From Arsenophonus sp052174535 (lineage in GTDB: Bacteria > Pseudomonadota > Gammaproteobacteria > Enterobacterales > Enterobacteriaceae), in assembly GCA_052174535.1 (NCBI GenBank), contig JBQMRQ010000022.1:1-64000 (forward strand): a DNA stretch of 64,000 bases, given 5' to 3'. Both the position numbers and the translations under genes were made by a program. Positions 22,366-33,109 of the stretch are shown in pieces; positions within the stretch are counted from its first letter, which is position 1, and each line of letters opens with the position of its first letter. Below the pieces are notes generated by a model. That model made no database searches, had not been told where the DNA came from, and saw nothing but the letters and a program-made list of their open reading frames with translations.

Positions 22366-23466
22366 ATGAAATTTACTATTGAACGTGAACAATTACTTAA
22401 ACCACTGCAACAAGTTAGTAGCACACTTGTTGTACGGCCTAGATTACCTATCTTAGGTAATTTATTACTGCAAGTCAGTGAAAAAATACTTTCATTAACA
22501 GGTACTGATTTAGAAGTAGAAATAGTTGCAAAGATAACACTAACGCAACCGAGTGAAAATGGTTCAATTACGGTACCTGCTCGTAAGTTTTACGATATCT
22601 GTCGCGGATTATCTGATAGCTCAGAAATCAAAGTTACTCTTGAAGGAGAGCGTCTACTAATATATTCTGGCCGTAGCCGTTTTTCGCTTTTAACTCTCCC
22701 TGCTGTTCATTTTCCAAATCTAGATGATTGGCAAAGTGAAATTGAATTTGAACTCCCTCAAATAACATTAAAACGTTTAATTGAAGCTACTCAGTTTTCA
22801 ATGGCACACCAAGATGTACGTTATTATCTTAACGGTATGCTATTTGAAACTGAAGGTAAAGAATTACGCACTGTCGCTACCGATGGCCATCGGTTAGCGA
22901 TTTGTTCACTTAATATTAATAAGGATTTACCAACTTATTCAGTGATTGTTCCTCGCAAAGGAGTAGTAGAATTTATGCGATTACTAGATAGTAAGGACAA
23001 ATTACTTAAGTTACAAATTGGTAATAATAATATACGAGCTCATATTGATGATTTTATTTTCACTTCAAAACTTGTTGATGGCCGTTTCCCTGATTACCGA
23101 CGTGTTTTACCCAAAAATCCAGATAAGACATTGACTGCGGATTGTAATAAATTAAAACAAGCATTTTTACGCGCAGCTATTTTATCAAATGAAAAATTTC
23201 GCGGTGTACGTCTTTATATAAGCGAAAATCAACTTAAAATTACTGCAAACAATCCAGAACAGGAAGAATCAGAAGAAATTATTGATGTTAATTATAAAAG
23301 CGAGATAATAGAAATTAGTTTTAATGTTAATTATATTCTCGATATATTAAATACACTAAAATGTGAACAGATTAATTTATTGTTGACTGATTCAAGTTCA
23401 AGCGTACAAATCGAAAATGTAGCTAGTAATGTAGCAGTTTATGTTGTTATGCCAATACGTCTGTAA
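22366..23466 (+). CDS. dnaN: DNA polymerase III beta subunit (sliding clamp)
   Basis: This is the ring-shaped clamp that tethers DNA polymerase III to the template. It has 366 residues, the E. coli length. The start MKFTIEREQLLKPLQQVSS, the segment TVATDGHRLAICSL and the C-terminal VVMPIRL are recognisable; the last seven residues form part of the partner-binding pocket and normally read VVMPMRL. It is co-directional with dnaA, with a 4-base gap, so it is probably cotranscribed. Confidence 0.97.
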   Translation: MKFTIEREQLLKPLQQVSSTLVVRPRLPILGNLLLQVSEKILSLTGTDLEVEIVAKITLTQPSENGSITVPARKFYDICRGLSDSSEIKVTLEGERLLIYSGRSRFSLLTLPAVHFPNLDDWQSEIEFELPQITLKRLIEATQFSMAHQDVRYYLNGMLFETEGKELRTVATDGHRLAICSLNINKDLPTYSVIVPRKGVVEFMRLLDSKDKLLKLQIGNNNIRAHIDDFIFTSKLVDGRFPDYRRVLPKNPDKTLTADCNKLKQAFLRAAILSNEKFRGVRLYISENQLKITANNPEQEESEEIIDVNYKSEIIEISFNVNYILDILNTLKCEQINLLLTDSSSSVQIENVASNVAVYVVMPIRL

Positions 23467-23529
23467 TATATATTCTATAATCCTTTTGAGTTTAATTATT
23501 CTCGATTTTCGTAATTTTATAATATAAGA

Positions 23530-24590
23530 AGTGGCGGATCCACCATTAGCAACTGATTTTAATTTTTTGATGGGAAAAATAGCAGCAAAAACAAGTATTC
23601 TTAAAATGATCTATATACCATTATATGGTAAGCTTTTTATAACATTCAAGCAGTACGTATTATTTGTCATCAACAAGATAATTATATTTATATGATCGTC
23701 TTGTTCCTTTGGAGCCAGGAATCATGTCAACTGATTTTTGAATTGAGTAAAAATCATAACAATGAAAGTAAAGCTCATATTGATAATAGTGTGGTATAAA
23801 AATCTGAATTAGCTAAACTATTATCAATGCAACTAATAACTCTTGAGGTTTTACTATAATTAAATAGTATGGATCTCTAAATATTACCAACTTTTTCTTA
23901 ATTAGAATGTTTTTATAATGAAACTCAGTTTTTTGCTTCTACTTTGATTAAAGCAGCTATTTAAAGCAATCTAATTCAGTATTAGGGGCTTAACTAATAA
24001 AGTTATAATGAGTTCATTGAGATTATAAACTTAGATTCCTCTAGTCAAAAAATAAGTAAATAGTGCGTTAGTTATATTGCAGGCATTATGAAAATAATAA
24101 AAATACTTGCAAATATCCCCCCTTTACTTACTTGTATTTTACTTACCATCTCATTTCAACGAGAAATGAGATAAAGAAACCAATTATTCAGATATATTAG
24201 TAAAACAATTTAAATATGATCAAGTACTTACTTTATGTATAGAGAGCATAAAGTTGACTTTACGGATCCGTGTAGAAGAAATCGCTGTTGAAGCAATCCT
24301 TATCCCATAAGCAGATAGTTAAAATTATTAATGCGTATATTAATAATTAGCAGAAGGTGAATATTTTACTCGACAGAATGGACAATGATCCTTATTTCTG
24401 TATGAAAATTTTGCTTCTGATTCTTGATAATCGCCACCATTAATTATTAGTCAAACGGTTTAAAACAACGTAAGATCAGGTCTTTATTAGCGCGAATTAT
24501 CATAGCATAAATTAAAGCTATGTTAGATGAAAATAGGAGGTTTTTTCGTAAAACATGGCAAAATAGAAACTTAACCATAAGATCAGAAAT
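23530..24590 (+). pseudogene. recF: recF pseudogene
   Basis: The interval between dnaN and gyrB still holds recF remains in order, across several frames. FNFLMGKIAAKTSILKMIY (about 23560-23620) matches RecF [20 protein letters not shown], with the ATP-binding loop destroyed. SELAKLLSMQLITLE (23808-23855) matches AELAHLMPMQLITPE. ECFYNETQFFAST matches WGCFHNEPGFFTA. YREHKVDFT and RIRVEEIAVE (24240-24300) match the RecF AHGPHKADLRIRADGAPVE region. Many stops and frameshifts exclude function. The position is that of recF in the ancestral dnaA-dnaN-recF-gyrB operon. Confidence 0.9.
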
Positions 24591-24599
24591 TAGCGAGAA

Positions 24600-27026
24600 A
24601 TGTTAATGTCGAATATATATAACTCATCAAGCATTAAAGTATTAAAAGGACTAGATGCTGTGCGTAAGCGCCCAGGCATGTATATCGGTGATACCGATGA
24701 TGGTACAGGGCTTCATCATATGGTTTTCGAAGTTGTCGACAACGCTATCGATGAAGGTTTAGCAGGATATTGTACCGATATTATCGTAACTATACATACC
24801 GATAACTCCATTTCTGTTCTCGATAATGGTCGAGGTATTCCAACCGATATTCATGAAGAAGAAGGTATATCTGCCGCAGAAGTTATAATGACAGTTCTCC
24901 ATGCTGGCGGAAAATTTGACGATAATTCTTATAAGGTATCTGGTGGTTTGCATGGGGTAGGTATTTCTGTTGTTAATGCTTTATCAGAAAAATTAGAGTT
25001 AGAGATCCGTCGCGAGGGAAAAGTCCATGAACAGATTTACAAATTAGGTGTTCCACAAGCACCTTTAACGATTGTCAGAGAAACTGACAATGAGCGAGGA
25101 ACCTATATTCGTTTCTGGCCAAGTTTAGAAATATTTAAAACTATTACTGAATTTCAATATAATATTTTGGCAAAACGGCTACGTGAGCTCTCTTTTCTTA
25201 ATTCCGGAATATTTATTCGTTTAATCGATAAACGTGATAATAAAGAAGATCATTTTCATTATGAAGGTGGAATCAAAGCTTTTCTAGAATACTTAAGCAG
25301 GAATAAAACTCTAATTCATCCAAATATTTTCTATTTTTCTGCGGAAAAAGAGGGTATTAATGTAGAAATATCCATGCAATGGAATGATGGTTTTCAGGAA
25401 AATGTTTATTGTTTTACTAATAATATTCCTCAACGAGATGGAGGAGCTCATTTAGTTGGTTTCCGTACCGCTATGACACGTACTTTGAATAGTTACATGG
25501 ATAAAGAAGGTTATCAGAAAAAATCTAAAGTTAGCGCTACTGGTGATGATGCCCGTGAAGGTTTAATTGCTGTTGTTTCAGTTAAAATTCCTAATCCAAA
25601 ATTTTCTTCACAAACAAAAGATAAGCTAGTTTCTTCCGAAGTAAAAACCATTGTTGAAACATTAATGAATGAGAAACTATTTGAATATTTATTAGAGAAT
25701 CCTAATGATGCGAAAATTGTTATTAGCAAAATTATTAATGCTGCCCGTGTTCGCGAAGCAGCTCGTAAAGCGCGCGAAATTACTCGTCGTAAAGGTGCAC
25801 TTGATTTAGCAGGTCTACCTGGTAAATTAGCGGACTGCCAGGAGCGTGATCCGGCTTTATCTGAACTTTATTTAGTGGAAGGTGATTCCGCTGGCGGATC
25901 TGCTAAACAGGGGCGTAATCGAAAAAATCAGGCAATTTTACCTTTAAAAGGTAAAATTCTTAATGTTGAAAAAGCTCGTTTTGATAAAATGCTCTCTTCT
26001 CAAGAAGTTATTACGTTAATAACGGCTTTAGGATGCGGTATTGGTCGCGATGAATATGATCCTGATAAATTACGTTATCATAGCATTATTATCATGACCG
26101 ATGCCGATGTCGATGGCTCCCATATTAGGACATTGTTATTAACTTTCTTTTATCGTCAAATGCCAGAAATTATCGAGCGAGACCATGTCTACATCGCTCA
26201 GCCACCTTTATATAAGGTGAAAAAAGGTAAGCAAGAACAATATATTAAAGATGATGAGGCCATGAATGAATATTTAATTTCAATTGCATTAGATAATGCC
26301 GCGCTCTATACTAACCCTTATGGACCACCATTAAAAGGTGAGTCATTAGAGAAATTAATCATTGAATATAATACTGCTCAGAAAATTATTAAACGTTTAA
26401 AGCATGTCTATCCAGTTACTTTGTTAAATAATCTTATTTATCAGCCTACATTGGTAGCAGATGATTTGAAAGATAAATTAAAAGTAGAAAATTGGATCAA
26501 TATGCTAGTTAAGCGTCTAGATGGTGATAGTAAAGAACATGGTAGTACTTATAGTTATTATATTAATGAAAATCTTGAACGTCAATTATTTGAACCAGTT
26601 CTACATATTAGAACCCATGGTGTTGATACCGATTATAATCTAGATTTCGATTTTATTCATGGTATTGAATATACCAGTATTAATAAAATTGGCCTTTTAT
26701 TAGGAGGCCTGATTGAAGATGGTGCGTATGTGGAAAGAGGTGAGCGTCGCCAGACTATTTCTTCCTTTGAAGAGGCATTAAGCTGGTTATCAAAAGAATC
26801 ACGTCGTGGCATGATAGTGCAACGATACAAAGGATTAGGCGAAATGAATCCAGATCAATTATGGGAAACAACAATGAATCCAGATACTAGATCTATGATG
26901 CGTATAACCGTTAAAGATGCCATTGCAACTGACCAACTGTTTACCATACTAATGGGTGATGCGGTTGAGCCACGTAGAGCTTTTATTGAAGAAAATGGAT
27001 TAAAAGCAGAAAATATAGACATTTAA
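24600..27026 (+). CDS. gyrB: DNA gyrase subunit B
   Basis: GyrB is the ATPase subunit of gyrase, which introduces negative supercoils. The protein has 808 residues (E. coli 804) and is intact. The GHKL ATPase shows EVVDNAIDEGLAG and GGLHGVGISVVNALS. The TOPRIM domain has EGDSAGGSAKQGR and the metal-binding DADVDGSHIRTLLL. The C-terminal tail shows RYKGLGEMNPDQLWETTMNP. The frame opens MLMSNIYNSSS; by comparison with E. coli MSNSYDSSS the likely start is the second ATG, at 24606. It was once the last gene of the dnaA operon; recF before it is dead. Confidence 0.97.
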   Translation: MLMSNIYNSSSIKVLKGLDAVRKRPGMYIGDTDDGTGLHHMVFEVVDNAIDEGLAGYCTDIIVTIHTDNSISVLDNGRGIPTDIHEEEGISAAEVIMTVLHAGGKFDDNSYKVSGGLHGVGISVVNALSEKLELEIRREGKVHEQIYKLGVPQAPLTIVRETDNERGTYIRFWPSLEIFKTITEFQYNILAKRLRELSFLNSGIFIRLIDKRDNKEDHFHYEGGIKAFLEYLSRNKTLIHPNIFYFSAEKEGINVEISMQWNDGFQENVYCFTNNIPQRDGGAHLVGFRTAMTRTLNSYMDKEGYQKKSKVSATGDDAREGLIAVVSVKIPNPKFSSQTKDKLVSSEVKTIVETLMNEKLFEYLLENPNDAKIVISKIINAARVREAARKAREITRRKGALDLAGLPGKLADCQERDPALSELYLVEGDSAGGSAKQGRNRKNQAILPLKGKILNVEKARFDKMLSSQEVITLITALGCGIGRDEYDPDKLRYHSIIIMTDADVDGSHIRTLLLTFFYRQMPEIIERDHVYIAQPPLYKVKKGKQEQYIKDDEAMNEYLISIALDNAALYTNPYGPPLKGESLEKLIIEYNTAQKIIKRLKHVYPVTLLNNLIYQPTLVADDLKDKLKVENWINMLVKRLDGDSKEHGSTYSYYINENLERQLFEPVLHIRTHGVDTDYNLDFDFIHGIEYTSINKIGLLLGGLIEDGAYVERGERRQTISSFEEALSWLSKESRRGMIVQRYKGLGEMNPDQLWETTMNPDTRSMMRITVKDAIATDQLFTILMGDAVEPRRAFIEENGLKAENIDI

Positions 27027-27046
27027 TTTTAAATAGTAAAACAAAA

Positions 27047-27073
27047 ACTCATAACTTAAATGAGTGATTTTTT
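27047..27073 (+). terminator. Rho-independent terminator of gyrB
   Basis: ACTCAT and ATGAGT form a 6-bp stem around a 7-base loop, followed by GATTTTTT, 20 bases after the gyrB stop. Confidence 0.65.
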
Positions 27074-27430
27074 GGAAAAAGCTATTTAATTTTTATATCT
27101 GATCTCTAATCGTAAAACAGATAAATATTCTGTCCATCATATTTAATTTATGTAACTAACTTATAATAAGATCAGTTACAGTATCTATTACTATTGTAGA
27201 GAGGTAATAATTCTTGAATAGTTAATTTAATGTTCATTAGGAACGTTTGTAAACTCAATTATTATATTCAGTTGAAATTTGCCTAATAATCTTTATTCTT
27301 CGCGGTTTTAACCATCAAAGTAACTGTTTTTATCTATAGGGGGCTATGTTTGAAAAAATTATTTTTGTACAAAATCTTTTATGCAATATAATGGCGTTTT
27401 CGCTACAGAAGTTTCCATGAAAAACAAGTA
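27074..27430. other. AT-rich spacer after gyrB
   Basis: No gene, RNA or repeat copy was recognised. Confidence 0.4.
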
Positions 27431-27915
27431 ATTATATAGATCTAAAGAGATTTTTCCTTACTCTTTATTAACATAAATCCGGATTTCATTAATTGCTTAA
27501 ATAATATTCTATCGAATGATATTAATTTATGCATTGAAGTAACTTATTCCACTTTTCCTACTGATTTTATCAAAATAAACATGTTTTATCCCCGTTCTCT
27601 ATGCCCACGCTTATTAAAGTTATAGTGATATTGTTATAAAATCCTCGATTGCAGGAAAACATTTAATATTTTTAATGAAAATTTTCTTACGAAACTAGTC
27701 ACAAGGATAAATACTTTAGTTATTTGCGATGTATATTGAATATCTTGACTTTATAAGAGTTAGCAAAATAAACAAATATTAATTTTAAAACTAGCGTTTA
27801 GATAGAGCCCTCTTTAGCTTTTTTGTTTTATTGAAATCAACGAAATATTTCCCTGAAACTTTTAAAGAGAAGTGTTTTCTTTCACATAAGAAAGGTAGAA
27901 AATACGCAGGGAGAA
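27430..27915 (+). mobile_element. IS1595-family remnant, N-terminal part
   Basis: The plus strand ends with FFPETFKEKCFLSHKKGRKY at about 27850-27905, the equivalent of the 'ETFFxxSxKG' segment of IS1595 transposases. The upstream part is an inverted match to 4820-5280 and 12080-12620. The C-terminal half is replaced by IS256 sequence. Confidence 0.6.
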
Positions 27916-27919
27916 GAAG

Positions 27920-28720
27920 ATAAAAGTTATTATCAGTGGCCACTATACAAAATGGACGTAAAGAAAACAATTATTATCGCAAGATGCTTATTGAGAGTCA
28001 GAAGCGCATTATGACGAACACTTTTGAATGGCTTGAAAGGGGAACGTGGCTTAATCATATCTTCCCAAGGAGGGGTTGATTACGGAAGATGGTGTATTTA
28101 GTTTTAGAATGCAATGGCAAAGATATTCCTGAGTACGTACAGCATCAATACTGTTTGATATACAAAACAGCTCATGCACTACCTTTTGTTCTCTAAAGGC
28201 ACATTCAACATCAAAAATTAAAGTTGAGCTATAGGGAGAGGTTTGATTACAAAATAACCGTCATGTTTCTTATAAACTCCTTGATATTTCTGTTAGCAAA
28301 GTTGTCAGCATAAGTATCTCTGCAGCGATGGGAAATGTTAGAGAGTAATCAAAAAGAACTGCTAGTATTCTATGCCTTTCTTTCAATGAATTATCGGGTG
28401 GTCGTAGTAAGAACGATGAATTTAATTTAAATATCAGCTTTTGCGACAGTGAAGGATTAAGACTACGAAGTTGATATATAAAGTAATGCTATATAGTTCA
28501 AGAAAAATAACCCTTTTAATGCTATTGTAGCTACTTACAAGTCTGCTTAAAAAAGCTAGAATTGATTAAGGGAATTTTGCCTATTTGTGATCCTAGTAGT
28601 AAAAATGTTTTACCCATAATGGATGAAGAGCAGATGTATAAAGCATCAGAGTGAAAGCTAGCCAGACTAAGGATATACTAAGATTTGCTAATAACTCCTT
28701 TCCATTCTTTTAACACTATC
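27920..28720 (+). mobile_element. IS256-family transposase remnant, C-terminal part
   Basis: The plus strand carries the stretch equivalent to 'LGFWNAMAKIF' near 28100 and continues to the IS256 right end 'aagatttgctaataactcc' near 28680. It joins directly to an IS1595 fragment on its left. It is heavily frameshifted. Confidence 0.7.
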
Positions 28721-28751
28721 ATTTAACGAGTAAAAATTATTGATAACTGAT

Positions 28752-28795
28752 AAAAACAAAACACCCAGTATTAAGAGTGTTTTGTTTAAAAGAGA
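28752..28795 (-). terminator. Terminator of digH
   Basis: AACAAAACAC and GTGTTTTGTT form a 10-bp stem just after the digH stop on the minus strand. It is followed on that strand by a T-rich run. Confidence 0.65.
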
Positions 28796-28807
28796 AGGTA
28801 AGTAACT

Positions 28808-30127
28808 TTATTGCGTTGATCTATGCCAACGAGATCTAAGATATTTTACTGCCTCTTCCGTTTGCGAAAGTTGAAGAAGTCCCTCTCTAAATAGGATTAC
28901 GCCTTTTATTTCAGGTAATTGATCATTAAGATCCAGTTGTTTTTTTAGCTCTGGAACACCACCGTTAAGAGACCAATCAGGTTCAGCTTGAGATGGCACT
29001 CCAATTTTATATAATGCTACTCCAATATATAATTTAGTATTAGTCGATCTTACTACATTAGCCCACCATTTTGCTATTATATCATATTTCGCAATTTCGC
29101 GGGCAAAAGGCCAATAAATCTGTGGGGCTATGTAATCTAATAAACCTTCCTTTATCCATAATCGGGTATCGGCATAGGATTTGTCATAAGTAGATCCATC
29201 AGCTTTAGTGTTAGAACCTAGTGGATCATCTGAAATATTTCGCCAAACACCGCCAGGACTAATACCAAACTCAATAGTGGATTTTAATGAACGGATTGTT
29301 GAAGAAACTTCTTGAATCAATAAGAAGATATTATTTCTTCTCCAACTCGCTTTATCTAAAAAGCCATGACCGTATTGCTCAAATGTTACATCATCATTGA
29401 GTTTGGATGAAGGAGTTTCATAATAAAAATAATCATCAAAATGTATTCCATCGATATTATAGTTTTTAATCAATTCAGTAATAATACTGATGATCCAGTT
29501 ACGAACTTCTGGTAAGCCTGGATCAAGTACAAAACGATCATAGGCAGTCCGTATCCAATCTTTATGTAAAACGTAAACGCTGGAAAGTGTAGAAGAAATG
29601 GTTTTTTGCAGTGAAGCAATTGTTTCTGGCTTCATATCCATTGAAACGCGATAAGGATTTAACCAAGCATGTATTTTTAAATTTCTTTTATGTGCTTCAG
29701 CAATAATAAACGTTAATGGATCATAACCTGGATCTTTACCAATTACACTAGTAAGTACGTCAGACCAAGGAAGAATATGAGAACGATAAAGCGCTGTAGA
29801 ATCAGGTTTTACCTGAAAAAAAATGGTATTAATACCTACCTTTACTAAATTATCTAATTTATCTGTTAGCTCTTTTTTCTGTACTTCAATTCTAAGCTTT
29901 TCTGAATCAAGGTTAACTGATGAAAGAGAAGGCCAATCAAGCCGAGATACGGTCGATAACCATACACCACGTACTGCTGGTATATCTGGTTTAATCGTAG
30001 TTTTTTGTTCATTTATATTTTTTTTATTATTGCAACTAACAACTAAAATCAAACAAAATAACGAAGTAATAAACCATTTTATTACCCATTTTAATTGCAA
30101 TAACATTTTAATTCCTTTTTTTAACAA
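28808..30127 (-). CDS. digH: Glycosyl hydrolase-like lipoprotein DigH (YddW family)
   Basis: This is a GHL10-type (DUF187) TIM-barrel lipoprotein. The E. coli member DigH is a divisome-associated enzyme that hydrolyses glycan strands stripped of peptides, helping separate daughter cells. The 439-residue protein (E. coli also 439) has a signal segment with a lipobox ending LILVVSC at about residue 32. It then shows AVRGVWLSTVSRLDWPS, INTIFFQVKPDSTALYRS, DGIHFDDYFYY (with the acidic cluster at the presumed active site) and GISPGGVWRN. It would be anchored in the outer membrane. An internal ATG (residue 8, MLLQLKW) is an alternative start. Both neighbours are IS fossils and it has its own terminator. 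Confidence 0.9.
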   Translation of the reverse strand: MLKKGIKMLLQLKWVIKWFITSLFCLILVVSCNNKKNINEQKTTIKPDIPAVRGVWLSTVSRLDWPSLSSVNLDSEKLRIEVQKKELTDKLDNLVKVGINTIFFQVKPDSTALYRSHILPWSDVLTSVIGKDPGYDPLTFIIAEAHKRNLKIHAWLNPYRVSMDMKPETIASLQKTISSTLSSVYVLHKDWIRTAYDRFVLDPGLPEVRNWIISIITELIKNYNIDGIHFDDYFYYETPSSKLNDDVTFEQYGHGFLDKASWRRNNIFLLIQEVSSTIRSLKSTIEFGISPGGVWRNISDDPLGSNTKADGSTYDKSYADTRLWIKEGLLDYIAPQIYWPFAREIAKYDIIAKWWANVVRSTNTKLYIGVALYKIGVPSQAEPDWSLNGGVPELKKQLDLNDQLPEIKGVILFREGLLQLSQTEEAVKYLRSRWHRSTQ

Positions 30128-30309
30128 ATTAGTCTTGCTAGACGTATGAGTATTATTTAATTGATAAAAATCATTTTCATAAATAAAGTTAAAATTTAAG
30201 ATAGTAAATTTAAACTTAAAATACTATATAATAGTAAGATATTAAAAGTATTTTTTAAAAAAAATTTTATAAGAATTGTATCTTTCAATAAAAATTTAAA
30301 TGTTTACTA

Positions 30310-30690
30310 AATTTTAGTGTATGGCGATCAGGCTATACTTTGCTCTGATGCTTCATAAATCTGTTATCCATCGTTAAATTAGATATTATTTCCCTACTAG
30401 GGGGTTCAGTAAAAGTTATAAATTGCTTTAACCAGTTTTAGCTTTTTGAATGGATGGTAAAGAGAAGAGCCCTAATTCAAATAGCATTAAAAGGCTTGTT
30501 TTCTTAAGCAAGTAGGGGTTCGTATGTCAACTTAATAAGCTCCCTCATGTTGCAAAAGCCGATTGAAATCAGCTTAATTGTTCTTATTTTGACACTAGTG
30601 CGCTGAAACAGTAAAGCATAAAATGCTAATAGTTCTTCTCGATCTTTCTTCAGTTTTTTAATATTTACAGGGTTTTGGTCCTTTGGTGAA
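30310..30690 (-). mobile_element. IS256-family remnant, C-terminal part
   Basis: The minus strand reads KKLKKDREELLAFYALLFQ, equivalent to the IS256 'xxDxEELLAFYDFPAEHW' region that precedes 'NPIESTFATVRLRT'. The next copy begins about 70 bases to the right in the opposite orientation. Confidence 0.75.
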
Positions 30691-30759
30691 GTTATATTCA
30701 TTTCTGGTATATGGAATTTTTCGGATATTCTGCTATATCCTGCAATTGATTTTATGAAT

Positions 30760-32075
30760 GATGCAACAATAGAGAAATTATATTCCATGAAAAGTCTACC
30801 CTTATAGCTATCCGCAAAAATTAGATATTGCCTCTGATCTATTACATGAACTAATTTTATAATGGTGTACCAAAAATAGCTGATAGCACTGTTATTAAGG
30901 CGGTGCTCGAAGCCATGCTGAAAAATAACACCTGTTCAACACCGCCTTTATTGATAGGCGTGTTCATGCCTTATTTATAATTGGTTATTTGTTTAAAGGA
31001 AGAAAATAAGATGGGTATTAGTAATATTGAGATTAAAGTTATGAAGGTTATCAAGTATCGCAGTGGCAATAAATATGTTTCAACAGCTTTTTGTTTCTTA
31101 TCTAAAATATACAAAATATTGAAGAGTTCCTTATCATGGCTGCTTATACCTGTGTAATTATATCTACTGGTAATTTTATGAGGCTCTCTCTATCAGTATC
31201 ATCACTAAACTGAAACAGAAATGTCTTCAAGAGTAACAGGTATTAGGATAGGCTGCCTGATTTAAGGGATATACGTTGTCTTTATTTTCTAGGATAAATA
31301 TATATGCTTTTTTATCAAACAAGAAATTTTTCTTGCCTGCCAATTATTATCGACATTAAATGTATGGATGCAAGGAAAGCTCATTAGGAAGAACTTCTAA
31401 TTGCCTAGAAGGACGGGGCTTAATCATATCTTCTCATGGGATTACTACGGAAGATAGCGTCCTTAGTTTTAAAGAGTGAATATCAAAGATATTCCTGGAT
31501 GTGCAGCATCAATGCTGTTTAGTATATAAAATAGCTCATGCGCTACCTTTATTTCTAAAGGTATTTAGGATTGAAAGTTAAAGTTGAGCTGTGGGAAGAG
31601 TGGTTTGATTACAAAAGAACCGTCATGTTTCTTATAAACTCTTTGATATTTCTGTTAGCAAAGTTGTCAGCATAAAAGTATATCTGCAGCGATGAGAGAA
31701 TGTTAGAAAGTAATCAAAAAGAACTATTAGCATTCTATGCCTTCCTGTCAACGAATTATCGAGTGTCGTAAGAACGGCGAATCCAATTTAAATATTGCCT
31801 TTTGTAACACAGTGAGGCTTAAGGTTACGAAGTCGATATATAAAGTGCTATAGTTCAAGAAAATAACACTTTCAATCCTATTTAAATTGCTAGAGTCTGT
31901 TTAGAAAAACTGTAACTGACTTAGTAGATTTAATTTTATTAATGCTACTAGTACAATATCTAATTTAAGGTAAGGATGGAGAAATAAATAGATTTACGAA
32001 ACATCAGAGCGGGGAGTGTAGAGCCTGAGCGGCATATACTAAGATTTATTAATAACTCTGGCAAATCTCTTACAC
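30760..32075 (+). mobile_element. IS256-family transposase remnant, near full length
   Basis: This copy runs from the N-terminal end (30790-30960, equivalent to a VADSTVVEAELKAML-like segment) to the IS256 right end 'aagatttattaataactct' near 32055. Its right end lies exactly at the start of the broken pstB. Confidence 0.75.
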
Positions 32076-32089
32076 ACTAAAATTTATTT

Positions 32090-32800
32090 TATTAAATATT
32101 TTATAGAATAAAATAATAGGTTTTATTGATCATTTAGGCTGAGGTAATTTTCAATGTTAAGTATTAATAAGATATTTGAGCTTTATGTTGTAAGGTAATA
32201 TGCTAAAGGTAAAATTTTATTAGATAACATCAATATTTTGAGTTTTGAGTGATGAATAAGATATTGCGTTATTACGTGCTAAAATAAGTATGATTTTCTA
32301 AAAGCTAACCCTAATTCCGATATCAATATATGATAATATTACTTTTAATCCGTTTATTTGAAAAACTATCTTTAATTATAAAGATAGAGAAATATTTTCA
32401 ATGGATGTCAACCAAAGTTGATCTTTGGAATGAAATAAAAGATAAACTTTTGCATAGTGGTTATAGTTTAACAGATACTCAGCAGCAGTGGTCGTGTATT
32501 GCTTGTTATATTTTAATCAGACCAGAATATTACTATTAGATAAGCCTTATTTAGCAGGTTACCCTATTAAAATATGATGTATTGAAGAGTTGATAAGTGA
32601 ACTGAAATTAGAATATACTGTAATAATATCATATATTATATGCAATAAAGCCATATAATGTCCCAACTATACGTTATTTATATATTTAGTTGAATTTTAT
32701 TGAATCTAATGATAAATATACTATATTTACCACACATACAGTAAAATAGACTATAGAGTATATTACTGGCTGTTCGATACGGTTAATATAGGGAATTATA
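32090..32800 (+). pseudogene. pstB: pstB pseudogene (phosphate ABC transporter ATPase), 5' end lost
   Basis: Reading across three frames gives PstB in order. GFIDHLGxG stands for the Walker A loop AFIGPSGCGKST. DIALLRAKISMIF and LIPISIYDNITF match DIALLRAKVGMVF and PFPMSIYDNIAF. RLFEKLSLI matches VRLFEKLS. WNEIKDKLLHSGYSLTDTQQ matches [20 protein letters not shown] with the ABC signature lost. EELISELKLEYTVII matches EELITELKQDYTVVI. The N-terminal part is missing where an IS256 copy ends. PstB energises high-affinity phosphate uptake, so this system is probably gone. Confidence 0.88.
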
Positions 32801-32815
32801 TAAACGCATATCCTA

Positions 32816-33055
32816 TTAATTTGAGCATAAAATAAAAGTATGGTAGGGGGCTCGCAGATTTTCTGCATGATTATGATCAATATGAGATGCAATGTGCCCA
32901 ATATTATTGGAAGTCAAAAAATGAAATATATACCAGTTATGGTGTTGTTGATATTGCAAAATACTTAATTCAGATTTTTTATTTGGTGAAAAAAATCGTC
33001 GAGGCAATAAATAAACAGATTTGCCGTTAGGATTTTTAGTTTTTTTAGTAATCAA
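32816..33055 (-). other. Short unrecognised open frame, 79 codons
   Basis: An open frame on the minus strand begins MITKKTKNPNGKSVYLLPRR and ends with NLRAPYHTFILCSN. Its composition (H, N, F, S) looks more gene-like than most chance frames here, but no family was recognised and no ribosome-binding site decides the start. It may be a fragment of a decayed gene between pstB and an IS256 copy. Confidence 0.25.
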
Positions 33056-33109
33056 TTACCGTATTTGATTGGTATCAAAGTCTGATGGAGTTATTAGAAA
33101 ATCTGGTAT

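Noticed and set aside
29823..30149. Plus-strand open frame of 108 codons over the digH start
   Set aside because: Antisense to the DigH signal segment and N-terminal domain; no homology recognised.
30504..30788. Minus-strand open frame of 94 codons as a new small protein
   Set aside because: Its middle (KKLKKDREELLAFYA) is an IS256 transposase fragment joined to unrelated flanking sequence.
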